A stretch of DNA of 64,000 nt from Ascarosepion bandense. Lineage: Eukaryota > Mollusca > Cephalopoda > Sepiida > Sepiidae. The stretch covers positions 5,917,501 to 5,981,500 of the forward strand of contig JBBBDQ010000913.1 in assembly GCA_037127315.1 (NCBI GenBank), written 5' to 3'. Both the position numbers and the translations under genes were made by a program. Below are positions 1 through 9,825 of the stretch, one piece after another (positions within the stretch are counted from its first letter, which is position 1; each line of letters opens with the position of its first letter). The notes beneath the pieces were generated by a model. That model did no database searches, was not told where the DNA came from, and worked only from the letters and a program-made list of their open reading frames with translations.

Positions 1-645
1 TATCATATTCGGCAGAACCGAAGGAGACTACCACTTCCACCACCGTTAAATATGTTGTTTTTCTTTCTTTCTTTTTTTTTTTTTTTTTTACTTTTTTTCA
101 GCGTATACTTATCGGTTATTACATAAAGTTTCCGATTAACAAAAAAGAATTTTTAAAAATTTCAATATTTAAACAATTTTTTTTTTTGTGGGGGTTCAGT
201 TTCTCATACAACGTTATAGTAAATCGATCCTCCATTTTAGAACCACTCGCGTAGGGAACGCTTTGTTTTGTTTTTTGGGGGGACGCGTTTTTGCTCTTAT
301 TTTTTGTCTTTTTCAAGTTTTCTTCAGTTCTTACGATGGCATCTTCCTCGAAAACTCTAAGAATGGCTTTATTCAAAAATTTCGCAAAGGATTAAGTTGT
401 TGAATATGCACAAGCAAAAAAGGTAATTGCACAGGATTGATTTACTATAAGGTTGTATGAAAAACTGTGCCCACCCCCGCCACCACCCTAAAATTGTTTA
501 AATATTGAAATTTTTACAATTTTTTATCAATCGGAAAGTTTAGGACTTAATCGATAAGATTGCACTGAAAAAAGTAAAAAGAAAAAAGAAAAAAAAAGCG
601 AAAAAAACAACAAATTTAAGATGGTGGTATTCTCCTTCAGGTACA
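1..645. repeat. foldback (inverted-repeat) element
   Basis: Arms at about 1-215 and 455-645 are imperfect reverse complements (the ggagactaccac end, the ttccgattaac block, the aatatttaaac block). They surround about 240 bp of unrelated sequence. Short ORFs inside overlap on both strands and look non-coding. A partial direct copy of the right arm recurs at about 960-1113 and runs into a (TA)n tract (1114-1141). It could be a non-autonomous DNA transposon or a PLE derivative. Confidence 0.5.
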
Positions 646-726
646 CCTAATATTCAATTTCATAAAGAAATTTTTTTTTACTTTTTATGGACTTCAGCGT
701 TCATCTAGGTGAATATATATATATTT

Positions 727-807
727 AATTGTTTGTCTGCCACAGAGGTAAAACAAAGAAACCATCTGGTTTTGGTCAGGACTGAGATTAAGTGATTGTG
801 TATTCTT
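727..807. repeat. 80-bp direct repeat, copy 1
   Basis: The block starting ttaattgtttgtctgccaca recurs nearly unchanged at 2142-2224. No coding signal or known family was recognised. Confidence 0.6.
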
Positions 808-1107
808 GTATTTCAACGCAGTTAAAACGGAATAGTCAATTATTTCTAGGGTATTGGCAGGGAGGGCGTGAGGGTCGTGTAATGCGGGGGTGGGCAAGCC
901 AGTCTATTATAACATAAAAAATCGACATTATTTTGAAATAAATTTTGTCTAAATAGAACGAAGGAAAAAGTAAAAAAAAAAAAAAAAGAAAAAAAAGCGA
1001 AAAAAACAACAAATTTAAGATAGTGATATTCTCCTTCAGGTACGCCTAATATTCAATTTAATAAAGAAATTTTTTTGACTTTTTATGGACTTCAGCGTTC
1101 ATCTAGG

Positions 1108-1144
<37 letters not shown>

Positions 1145-1410
1145 AGCGTCCTAGAGCTCTCGACCACGAATGACCAACAGTCTAAACGAAGTCAAATCAA
1201 CCCTAACACAATTTTCGATTCACACAAATAACCATATCTGCCCTGAAACGTATTGTCATGTCAACAAATGTAAACATGTTACGGAAATTAACGAAGATGA
1301 ACGAAATGGTTATAAACAACTCACAATTTTAAATTATTTGTTTGAACATTAAGTTTGATCGATACTCGTATTTAAGCAGATATTCTGTTTATAATCAAAC
1401 AGTATATATA
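1145..1410 (+). repeat. dispersed AT-rich repeat, copy 1
   Basis: The same sequence occurs as a reverse complement at 13655-13960, with its outer end again at about 17140-17245. Shared blocks include ctctcgaccacgaatg, gatcgatactcgtattta and tctgtttataatcaaacagt. A 60-codon ORF at 1170-1352 is not preserved in the other copy, so I do not call it a gene. In other copies a tRNA-like B-box segment sits next to it, suggesting a tRNA-derived SINE. Confidence 0.6.
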
Positions 1411-1600
1411 TATTTGTTTCTGTATGAAATCCGTTACGAAATGGATTAATTCCGATATATTTTTTATTTATTTATTTAAACATTTAATAGGTTATTTTTT
1501 ATGGATCTGAGTAAATGGATTTGTTTTTTCTTAATTAATCAGTATATTTATTTACAATTACTGGCCTGAATAATCGAGAAATCTTGTTAGGAAAACATGC

Positions 1601-1688
1601 GTCCTCTGGCAGGATTCGAACCTTTGTCCACTAGGAGAAACCGTCATTAGATCTGACGTAATCTCACCACTCGGCCACGTAGGATTAA
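1601..1688 (-). pseudogene. tRNA-Ser-like relic
   Basis: On the minus strand an A-box-like TGGCCGAGTGG is followed by a CGTCA/TGACG stem with a 7-nt loop, an extra arm, and a B box GGTTCGAATCC ending in CTGCC. The layout resembles a class II (Ser/Leu type) tRNA. U33 is replaced, and the acceptor and T stems pair poorly, so it is a decayed copy or a SINE head rather than a working gene. Confidence 0.5.
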
Positions 1689-1861
1689 TGGTTCAAACAA
1701 AACCTGAATAGTGCTTTTAAACATACATTTTCCCATTTTTTTCTAATATTCATATCTACTCTGTTTTTGTATCCTAATGTAAACAAAGACAATTTATCTC
1801 CAAAATTTTACGAAATCCGTTACGAATACTCTGACATGAACATAAATAGATTTTTTAAACC

Positions 1862-2010
1862 ATCTTACCCGCAAGGAAGGTGATACTGCCACTAAGGTCC
1901 AAGACGATATCGAGTGTGATACTTAATGAGAAAACTTTAGCATGAAAAATGGATAAACCTCTACTCCTGTTCAAAAGACAAGGAAGGAGTGTGAACCGGG
2001 GCATATATAA
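1862..2010 (-). repeat. degenerate LINE 3' tail
   Basis: It carries weak versions of the marker blocks seen in other tails here (gcaaggaaggtgatactgcc, ctgttcaaaagacaaggaa, agtgtgaaccgggg). The stretch 2230-2980 shows no recognisable gene or repeat. Confidence 0.35.
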
Positions 2011-2989
2011 GCAGAGAGATAGTTATATATGTGGGACACTATTTCAAATGCGTAAGTTGAAAAATACTAGAAGACAGAAAAACACTAATTTTCGATAGAC
2101 TGAAGATATACTGATGACCAGACGAAGGAAAATATGGTCATTAATTGTTTGTCTGCCACAGAGGTAAAACAAAGAAACCATCTGGTTTTGGTCAGGACTG
2201 AGATTAAGTGATTGTGTATTCTTGGGTTCTGATGAACTCCTGAAAAGAAATAGATATTATTTTTACGACCATTGAGTGATGGAGAAGAAGACAGACCTCT
2301 GGCCGCGAATTCGGTCGAATGATAAGGATTAAATTTTAAAAGCAGAAAAAGAATTGTAGCTAAATTTTTCGTCGATCGAAACTCGATAACACGTCTCAAA
2401 TCCAGGGATTGTCCCCTGTTTGTTACTTGTCCGCTTCTTTGTCATTTGTTGGCTCAGATTGCATTAAGAGAGAGAGAGGGGGGAGGAGACGGGAACCACC
2501 GCTTTACATGATTTGATGTGATTCACCGCCCTGAAGTAAAACCTCCGACTTAAAGCCTTGTTTCAGAAGTCTCGTTCAAAAACCATGACAAAAAACATTA
2601 TCTCACGATAATCGGAAAGGATCGATAGTGATTGCATGGAGGATATAGGCCTGTTTAAGCCATCAATTACTGTACTATCAACTTTGTATCCAGGAATCGT
2701 ATATAAATATTTTTTCCTTATCCAATATATTTCTTTTTTCGCATGACTTCACTTTAACCGAACCAAGCGAAGTCATCGACTCCAGTCGAAAATTCGGGCC
2801 AAACCAGCCTTGCGATCAGTTAACACAAGGTGGGGACGATACAAGACTTGGGCTCAAGTGATCAACTCCACGATCAGCCGAGGGAACCGAGCTTGTATAC
2901 GGAGCCGTCCAGTGTGGAGGTCAGATATGAATAGAGAGAGTTATGTAGATAGATTAAACAAAGCCGAAAAATATCTTATTTTTAAATCG

Positions 2990-3850
2990 TTACAACCCAA
3001 GCAAGGCGGTACCGCCACTGATACGCAGGGGGTACATAAGCGAGTAAAAGGCAGGGAGGAGAGTGAATAGAAAGAACCAGATACAGGGGGTGTCAGAGAA
3101 AGGGCAAGTTAAGGATGGGAACACCTGTTGTATACCAATAAACAGACAAACACGGGTGTATATAAAAATATATCTTATATTTTTTTTTATTGATGACCGT
3201 GATGATGATTGACCGTGTCGCCTAGGAACAGAGAGTGAGAGAGCGCTCTTCCAAGGTTGACAGGGGTGACGACGGGAGTGTGTCCTCTCTGCTTAGCTCG
3301 TCTAGCTTCTTCTTCGACTTCTCGAGACTGCCTGTCGAGACTGACTTCTTCGACTTCTCTGTTTCGACTTCTGACTCTGACGAGACTCTTCGACTGTGAC
3401 TTTGACTTTGACTGGCTGGGACTGTGACTGGCGAATCCGTGTTTTTCGCAGTCTTTATATATCTTCCAAAACCGGGAATCGTTTCTTCCGGCTTTGCCTT
3501 GATCACGCGACGCCTACACGACGCCTACGTAAATTCTCAGAGACACCTGTCTGTTTGCTCTGAGCTATTTCCGCTCTGCCGGAAATAGGGTCAAAATGAC
3601 ATCCGCTGCTTTCAATGACCGAAAACACCCACGCTTCATCAGCCTTCTTGGGTGGGGCCAGATTATTATATTACACACAGGTGTGAAGACAGTTGTGAAG
3701 GTAGAGAGAAAGGAAAAGAACAAGATACACGGGGTGATGGAGAAAGGACGAGGGAAAGACTGAACTCAAGTGGATAACAGATGGGAATTGACATTGCATT
3801 TACTTCAAAGCTCCCAAGAAAATTAAATTTCGTCATTAAAGGACCCATAC
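2990..3850 (-). mobile_element. LINE 3' end split by a solo LTR
   Basis: 2990-3125 and 3676-3850 are two pieces of one jockey/CR1-like LINE 3' region. The left piece has gcaaggcggtaccgccactg and ggtgtcagagaaagggca; the right piece has gtgaagacagttgtgaag. In the uninterrupted plus-strand copy near 60780-60990 the same two pieces are contiguous, giving a natural empty site. Confidence 0.65.
3126..3675 (-). mobile_element. solo LTR (LTR retrotransposon, Ty3-like guess)
   Basis: Read on the minus strand it begins TGTAATATAATAATC and ends GGTATACAACA (TG...CA). It contains a TATA-like box (GATATATAAAG), a more GC-rich body and an AATAAA signal near the 3' end, and is 550 bp long. Flanks CACC (3122-3125) and CACA (3676-3679) look like a 4-bp target duplication with one change. 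The empty site is visible in the LINE copy near 60860. The 94-codon minus ORF at 3222-3506 lies wholly inside the LTR. No internal gag or pol remains. Confidence 0.65.
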
Positions 3851-4017
3851 AAAGTTCGTACGCCGTTAAACAAACAAATCAAATTAATCAGCATCTTCAG
3901 AAACAGAAGAAAAAAGAATATTTGAAATTGTTAAAGATAAGAATTTAAGCAACATTTTCGGAAAATAAGGCATTGATTATACTGGGACTAAGAGAGAAAG
4001 CAACACCTTACAAAGAA

Positions 4018-4210
4018 TCAGTCAGTCAGTTAAGTGCCATATGTGATGTGATACACGCCTTGGGCGATCATGTTTCAACAGAGACATGACTGACTGGGCA
4101 GAAGATTATCCCGCAGTAGGTTGCCATTGCTTTCTGCGGTAGGCTGGTTGCCAGCCAAGGCTATAGAAACCAATCTGTCCTGTTATTTGACTCATAGCTA
4201 GTAGAAGAAG
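4018..4210 (-). mobile_element. tRNA-derived SINE, 3' part
   Basis: Minus-strand SINE tail. It shares the gactgactgggcagaagatt and cagtaggttgccattgcttt blocks and the terminal gtcagtcagttaagtgcc inverted motif with full copies. The tRNA-like head is missing. Confidence 0.75.
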
Positions 4211-4488
4211 ATATGTATTATACTATTAAGTAGTAATTAGCGGGGGATCAGTTTATTACTTCATAACAATATAAAACCGATCCCCCACTTTATACCGAGT
4301 AGAAGCCTTAATCATGTTTCTAACTATTATATTCAGTCAGTCAAGTTGTTTATGTATGTATATATATATGTGAATATGTGCATATATGTGTGTGTGTGTG
4401 TGTATGCATATATATGTGTACATACATATACGTATGGATGTGTAGGTTATGTATCTTGGCTTTGTGATGACATGTCCTGTCTATTGCT

Positions 4489-4805
4489 AGTCAGTCAGTC
4501 AGTTAAGTGCCATGCGTGATACACACTGGGGCGATCATGTCTTGAAATAGACATGACTGACTGGGCAGAAGATTATCCCGCAGTAGGTTGCCATTGCTTT
4601 CTGGGGTAGACTGGTAGCTGGCTGAGGCTAAAGAACCCAATCTGTTCTGTTATTTAACCCATAACTAGAGGGAAGAGCTGGATTAATACCTTTCCCAAGG
4701 GTATATGTTCGCAATTGAATGCAAGTAATTCAACTGGATTTCGAACTCGGCTCCCTGATTTGTCGTTCCGAGTCGATATCCACTGCACCACTATGCACAT
4801 CCTAA
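4489..4805 (-). mobile_element. tRNA-derived SINE, full length
   Basis: On the minus strand a tRNA-like head (GTGGTGCAGTGGATATCGAC, then a B-box-like GAGTTCGAA) is followed by the cccttgggaaaggtattaat and ccagttatgggttaaataac blocks. The end is self-complementary and carries agtcatgtct and agacatga motifs. The element has about ten copies here in both orientations. Confidence 0.8.
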
Positions 4806-4989
4806 CAAAAAATAATGAAAACACTAAAATGAAAACGAACACAGACACAAAATTAAAACAGAAGAATAATTTGAAAATGAAAACGTATGAAATAAATAAA
4901 CAAAATTTAAAATAAAACAGTAAAATCTAGACTAGAACAAGAATTCATGCAACACTGAAACGAAGGAATTTTTTAAAGAATTTGCTCAC

Positions 4990-5154
4990 CCCTTCGGTCA
5001 AATGGGAAATCAAAGGCGATCTTGTCCCACTCTCCGTTCCTCTTTCCACGGTGTCAATTTGGTATGTGAAATTAAGCAGCTTAGAGATATGGTGCAACAA
5101 TTCCAGGCTGAAGCCTGTAAGGATTCCGTCTTTCTTTTCGATGAACGGGGGATT
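4990..5154 (-). CDS. iGluR-like exon I (ligand-binding segment S1)
   Basis: Acceptor gtcatgtctttcag and donor GTGAGC bound 165 nt, 55 codons in phase 0. Joined to exon H it reads TLRIVTEV-NPPFIEKKDGI and then LTGFSLELLHHISKLLNFTY. This is the 'PPF......g.l.Gf..dll..ia..l.f.Y.i' signature of the iGluR ligand-binding domain (Lig_chan-Glu_bd). The ligand-contacting arginine of S1 should be in the next exon, beyond the left edge. The 1-4989 stretch shows no candidate continuation. Confidence 0.87.
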
Positions 5155-5369
5155 CTGAAAGACATGACATTTGTCGCAATATTGTTTAATGTACACTCTC
5201 TTTGTGTTACAGTTTAATATATGCTCCCTATTCAATGTTGAAGAACGCGAATCTCGCTCTGTTAGACTATGGAATTTACAAGGTGTGTATAGGTGGGAGT
5301 ATTTTTGAATGGAAATAATCAATTAACATGCATACAAACATTTGGGTTTCTACGACGGACGGTTTAGTA

Positions 5370-5371
<2 letters not shown>

Positions 5372-5420
<49 letters not shown>
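5372..5420. repeat. (TA)n microsatellite
   Basis: Perfect TA tract ending directly at the ribozyme-bearing inverted repeat. Other TA tracts of 25-110 bp occur at 5665-5690, 8383-8440, 8680-8790, 12674-12762, 13564-13600, 16736-16791, 17250-17289, 18331-18380, 18507-18554, 26897-26944, 31690-31723, 43589-43625, 44450-44487, 50552-50583, 53121-53161, 57269-57312 and 61733-61771. Confidence 0.9.
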
Positions 5421-5421
<1 letters not shown>

Positions 5422-5552
5422 CATTTTCAAACGAGTTATTTCGCTACCTTAGTTTCTTCAGGTGATTTTTAATAACTAGTTATTAAAAATCACCTGAAGA
5501 AACCACTCATGGTTGAAACCAAGGTAGCGAAATAACTCGTTTAAAAATGAAA
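5419..5552 (+). ncRNA. hammerhead-like ribozyme in an inverted repeat
   Basis: Right arm, plus strand: CTGAAGA (5494-5500), stem II AACC/GGTT (5501-5504 and 5511-5514), then GAAA (5515-5518) and a minimal stem III ACC-AA-GGT. The left arm (5425-5470) is its reverse complement, so the two arms could extend stem I. This is the type I layout known from Penelope-like elements. Activity is untested. The opposite arm has lost the core spacing. Confidence 0.55.
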
Positions 5553-5659
5553 TATATTCAAAAGTTCTACAATATGATTGTATAGAACACTTTTTAATAC
5601 AAATGTGTACAGGTCTAACCCTATTAGGACCAAAAACTAAGTAATTAAACAATCAATCA

Positions 5660-5860
5660 ATCAATATATATATATATATATATATATATTTTAAATCAGA
5701 TACTTTAATCCAAGTGAAAAAAGCAGGAAGGTAAATTCCAAAAACCCGATCCTAATTAATATTAAAAATTTTATTTTAATATTAAAAAATGATACAGGAA
5801 GAGATAAATCCAGTTGAAGAGGATCCAAGATTTTACTATATGGAGTCCCCTGGCATTTGT
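5660..5860. repeat. dispersed AT-rich repeat with (TA)n edge
   Basis: Blocks aaaagcaggaaggtaaattcc and gatcctaattaatatta recur at 9478-9600 and 18395-18510. In each case they lie directly beside a TA tract. No ORF and no family name. Confidence 0.55.
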
Positions 5861-5889
5861 TATTTTTTTTTTGTTTTTTGTTTTTTTGT

Positions 5890-6010
5890 ATAAACAGTGC
5901 TCAATACAATAAACATTGTAGAGTTTAATATTATCATATAATTATGAATTAAATCTACATTGCATACAATAAATGTTGTACATTTAATTCATAATTATAT
6001 ATATATATAT
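5890..6010. repeat. short inverted repeat
   Basis: tacaataaacattgtaga followed by atcatataattatgaattaa is mirrored by ttcataattatatat beyond a second tacaataaatgttgtaca. The arms flank about 20 bp and run into a TA tract at 5998. Confidence 0.45.
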
Positions 6011-6212
6011 ATATAAACTTATCGCTATACTAGTTTCGAAAAAAAAACCCGAGTACATACGCGGAAGGAAAAAATGGTAATAAAAAAGAATGAGCTAAGC
6101 ACTTGAACATCAGTCAAAGTACGTAGCTCAAAGAAAAAAAAAAAACAGACAAGTAACCTAAAACAAAAATCGCTCAATATGCAAGTAGAGCAAACAAAGT
6201 AAATATCTAACC

Positions 6213-6325
6213 TAGAGAGCCAACAAACCTACCAAGGTTTCACCTAATTGGATCTTCAGGGAAGGTTGGCCAACCTTCCCTGAAGATCCAAATAGGTGAA
6301 ACCTTGGTAGGTTCGTTGGCTATAT
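6213..6325. ncRNA. back-to-back hammerhead-like ribozymes in a palindrome
   Basis: A near-perfect palindrome centred at about 6270. Plus arm: CTGAAGA 6280-6286, GAAA 6298-6301, stem III ACC/GGT, then U|CGTTGGC, where GTTGGC can pair with GCCAAC upstream as stem I. The minus arm has the mirror core (CTGAAGA at 6259-6253, GAAA at 6241-6238). Stem II is short (CC/GG with a U-U at the base), so activity may be weak. This is the ribozyme layout of PLE termini, and a PLE fragment follows at 6341. Confidence 0.55.
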
Positions 6326-6340
6326 AGATATATATATATA

Positions 6341-6649
6341 ATGACAGAACTGATAATGATTGATAAACATTTTAATTTTAACAACCCACTAAGTAAGATC
6401 TTTAATAGGAAAACACTAAAAATTAGTTATTCATGCACTAGAAGTATCTACATCATTCATTTTCATAATAATAAAATACTAGATAGTTTTTATAATAATC
6501 ACCAAATAAATACAAACTGCCCCTGTAATTATAGAATTAAAGATAACAGTCCATATGGAGGCGTATGCATGTCTGAAAAACTTATATACCAAGCAACTAT
6601 TTTACCTATAGAATATGATAAAGTAGAAGTAGAGAATATAGCTATATGA
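6341..6649 (+). mobile_element. Penelope-like element fragment (RT-to-nuclease linker)
   Basis: The 102-codon reading frame contains PLSKIFNRKTLKISYSCTRS and a CPCNYRIKDNSPYGGVC cysteine cluster, followed by EKLIYQATILP. In intact PLEs this joins the reverse transcriptase to the GIY-YIG nuclease. The nuclease itself is missing. The frame runs straight into the first unit of the 155-bp satellite. Confidence 0.75.
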
Positions 6650-7935
6650 CTAAATTTGAATGGCTCCTGCTGGTTAGCCTTCTTAGAAGAAGCATTGGCA
6701 ATTATTATTTATTTTTTAACTGGTATTTCTTTCATCTTCATTTCTCTTGCTTTTTATTGCAACTCCCATCCATAAGAAGTAGAAGTAGAGAATATAGCTA
6801 TATGGCTAAATTTGAATGACTCCTGCTGGTAAGCCTTCTTAGATGAAGCATTGTCAATTATTATTCATTTTTCACTAGTATTTCTTTCATCTTCATTTCT
6901 CTTGCTTTTTATTGCAACTCCCATCCATAAGAAGTAGAAGTAGAGAATATAGCTATATGGCTAAATTTGAATGACTCCTGCTGGTTAGCCTTCTTAGATG
7001 AAGCATTGTCAATTATTATTCATTTTTCACTAGTATTTCTTTCATCTTCATTTCTCTTGCTTTTTATTGCAACTCCCATCCATAAGAAGTAGAAGTAGAG
7101 AATATAGCTATATGGCTAAATTTGAATGAACTCCTGCTGGTAAGCCTTCTTAGATGAAGCATTGTCAATTATTATTCATTTTTCACTAGTATTTCTTTCA
7201 TCTTCATTTCTCTTGCTTTTTATTGCAACTCCCATCCATAAGAAGTAGAAGTAGAGAATATAGCTATATGGCTAAATTTGAATGACTCCTGCTGGTAAGC
7301 CTTCTTAGATGAAGCATTGTCAATTATTATTCATTTTTCACTAGTATTTCTTTCATCTTCATTTCTCTTGCTTTTTATTGCAACTCCCATCCATAAGAAG
7401 TAGAAGTAGAGAATATAGCTATATGGCTAAATTTGAATGACTCCTGCTGGTAAGCCTTCTTAGATGAAGCATTGTCAATTATTATTCATTTTTCACTAGT
7501 ATTTCTTTCATCTTCATTTCTCTTGCTTTTTATTGCAACTCCCATCCATAAGAAGTAGAAGTAGAGAATATAGCTATATGGCTAAATTTGAATGACTCCT
7601 GCTGGTAAGCCTTCTTAGATGAAGCATTGTCAATTATTATTCATTTTTCACTAGTATTTCTTTCATCTTCATTTCTCTTGCTTTTTATTGCAACTCCCAT
7701 CCATAAGAAGTAGAAGTAGAGAATATAGCTATATGGCTAAATTTGAATGACTCCTGCTGGTTAGCCTTCTTAGATGAAGCATTGTCAATTATTATTCATT
7801 TTTCACTAGTATTTCTTTCATCTTCATTTCTCTTGCTTTTTATTGCAACTCCCATCCATAAGAAGTAGAAGTAGAGAATATAGCTATATGGCTAAATTTG
7901 AATGACTCCTGCTGATTAACCATCTTAGATGAAGC
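6622..7935 (+). repeat. 155-bp tandem satellite, about 8 units
   Basis: The marker agaagtagaagtagagaata recurs at about 6622, 6777, 6932, 7089, 7245, 7400, 7555, 7710 and 7865, a period of about 155 bp. Inner units are almost identical. The same satellite lies in the opposite orientation at 44590-45330. It is not a CRISPR array, because the whole unit is conserved and there are no spacers. Confidence 0.92.
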
Positions 7936-8118
7936 ATTGTCAAATCTTTTTTACTTGCCGCTTCATTAAATCTTAATTTTGACTGGAATCGAGATGAAAA
8001 AAATTTTAGTAAAAAAAAAAATTAAAAAGTAATAATACTTTTGTTAAACTTTCTTTTTTTAATAATGTTATACCTGTACCATTCTCACCGCAGCACTTGA
8101 ACGAAATTTGATTCTTAC

Positions 8119-8232
8119 CACTTCAGTTACGATGCGTAGCGTTTCATTCTGGCCAAAAAGTGATTTGGATTCCCAATTTGGTATATCTAAATTTACAACG
8201 GTGTCCTTTTCCCCAATATAGATGCTTCCCAC
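8119..8232 (-). CDS. iGluR-like exon H (linker into ligand-binding S1)
   Basis: Acceptor ttttcttacag and donor GTAAGA bound 114 nt, 38 codons in phase 0. VGSIYIGEKDTVVNLDIPNW is the 'vG.w.......i.w' end of the amino-terminal domain. NETLRIVTEV is the start of the ligand-binding domain (compare 'lrvvt..e.PF' in iGluRs). A second GT (GTATAA) lies further 3'. It would add residues that do not fit the family, and exon I then continues correctly only from the first donor. Confidence 0.83.
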
Positions 8233-8375
8233 CTGTAAGAAAAAAAATTGAATCAAAGCTTAATAAACATTTTATACCAGTCACCTTCTAGTGGTTTTGT
8301 AAGTAGGATTGATTTGTTTGTTTAAAGTAATATGGGTCATTTAATGCTTGAATTCATTTTTCTTGAGAGTTTTAA

Positions 8376-8441
<66 letters not shown>

Positions 8442-8479
8442 AAATGAATAGGAATGATGAAAATAATTGCAACGTTTCA

Positions 8480-8680
8480 CAAAACGTTAATTTAAAAGAG
8501 TGCTCACTATAAAATAGAGCAATGTATATTTATTATTTATTATTACGTTAGAACATGTACAAACTACAAACTACAAAATTGCCATCATTGTTAACTACCT
8601 GATGAGACATCGTTCTTTCAATGTCGAAAGAAAATGTACAATTTTGTACTAGTTTGTACTTTTCACATGTTCTAACGTAA
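8480..8680 (+). ncRNA. element with hammerhead-like core between TA tracts
   Basis: CTGATGA (8599-8605), stem II GACAT/ATGTC (8606-8610 and 8621-8625), then GAAA (8626-8629). An 18-bp outer stem pairs attacgttagaacatgt (from about 8544) with its complement ending near 8680. A stem III of about 12 bp is possible (GTACAA/TTGTAC). The expected U16.1-H17 cleavage position is not clean, so it may be inactive. A related copy lies at 43361-43495. Confidence 0.5.
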
Positions 8681-8730
8681 TATATATATATATATATAAC
8701 TAATATATATATGTAACTAATATATATATG

Positions 8731-8789
<59 letters not shown>

Positions 8790-8793
<4 letters not shown>

Positions 8794-9195
8794 AGATTCT
8801 TAGTGGTACAAAATTTAATAACAGCAAGGAATAACCGGAATTTTGATGACTTTCTACACACTAAAAACTAAAATAAACAACCGATTTTGTCTGGAAAATT
8901 TAATCTTAGAAAATGTGAGACAATTCTAATGAAAAGGGGAGAGAAAGAATATGCAAAAGAATTAGGGTCCAACCACATTCAAACCTAACAAGCAATCTCT
9001 CTGCTTGCAGAGATTTCATGTCAATGGAATCTAGAGCTATTAGATAATATAAGGAGTGCGACTCAGATAATATTGAAAAAAACTGTCTGCACACAATCCA
9101 GCAACACATTCCCTGCTATAGATGTTGTGCTATAGATGACTCGGATGTATTTACTAGTTTACTACTTGCGGCAACTTTCAAAATCAAGGGTTATA
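8790..9195. other. unassigned intronic sequence
   Basis: I see no gene or recognisable repeat here. Short ORFs on both strands lack any family signature. Confidence 0.5.
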
Positions 9196-9388
9196 TATAT
9201 ATATATATCTATATATATACACAAACACACACACACATATATACATATATATATATATACACACATATACATATGTGCATATATATACACATATATACAT
9301 ATATATATACATATATGTATATATATATATATATATACATTTATATATACACACATATATACATATATATACATATATATATACACAC

Positions 9389-9424
<36 letters not shown>

Positions 9425-9425
9425 G

Positions 9426-9466
<41 letters not shown>
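9196..9466. repeat. compound (TA)n/(CA)n microsatellite
   Basis: 270 bp of alternating TATA, CACA and TACA runs. Long ORFs on both strands encode only Tyr, Ile, Cys, His, Thr and Val, and are artefacts of the repeat. Confidence 0.95.
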
Positions 9467-9790
9467 TATTTTAATCTGAAACGGAAAAGAAGGAAGGTAA
9501 ATTCCAAGAACCTGATACCAATTAACATTAAAAATTTTAATATTAAAAAATGGTACAGGAGGAGAGCTCCATGTAATTAAAATTACAGAGCCAATATAAA
9601 TTAAAATAAATTTTCAAAATTCAAAAATGTTGAATGAACATTTCAACATGAAATCCCTAAGAGAGAATTCACGTCTCCTCAGCAACACAGTCCAAATCAA
9701 AATAAAGAAAAATAAAGAAAAATAAGATTAAAAAGGAGAAAAAATAAATAACAGTTAAGACTTGAGATATATACGTCACAAATTGTTTTT
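9467..9790. repeat. dispersed AT-rich repeat
   Basis: It shares agaaggaaggtaaattcc with 5700 and 18415. It also shares tttcaacatgaaatccct and the ttttgaattttgaaaattt block, in reverse, with the ends of the 384-bp duplicates at 13120-13560. Confidence 0.5.
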
Positions 9791-9825
9791 TTTTAAAATC
9801 AGTCTATTTTCGGTTTTTACTTTTT

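Noticed and set aside
1170..1352. 60-codon ORF with several Cys and His
   Set aside because: Not conserved in the second copy of the same repeat at 13655-13960, where the frame is broken.
1601..1688. Functional tRNA-Ser gene
   Set aside because: A and B boxes are good, but U33 and the acceptor and T-stem pairing are lost.
3222..3506. 94-codon Ser/Lys/Glu-rich minus ORF
   Set aside because: It lies wholly inside the solo LTR between the TATA-like box and the polyadenylation signal, with no family resemblance. Chance openness in a GC-richer stretch is more likely.
6622..7935. Possible CRISPR array (regular repeats)
   Set aside because: The whole 155-bp unit is conserved, there are no variable spacers, and the context is an animal intron.
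8068..8119. Longer exon H using the GTATAA donor near 8070
   Set aside because: It would insert about 16 residues after VTEV. The family continues directly to PPF, supplied by exon I from the first donor.
9136..9580. ORFs on both strands rich in Tyr, Ile, His and Cys
   Set aside because: Translation of a compound TA/CA microsatellite, open in several frames on both strands.
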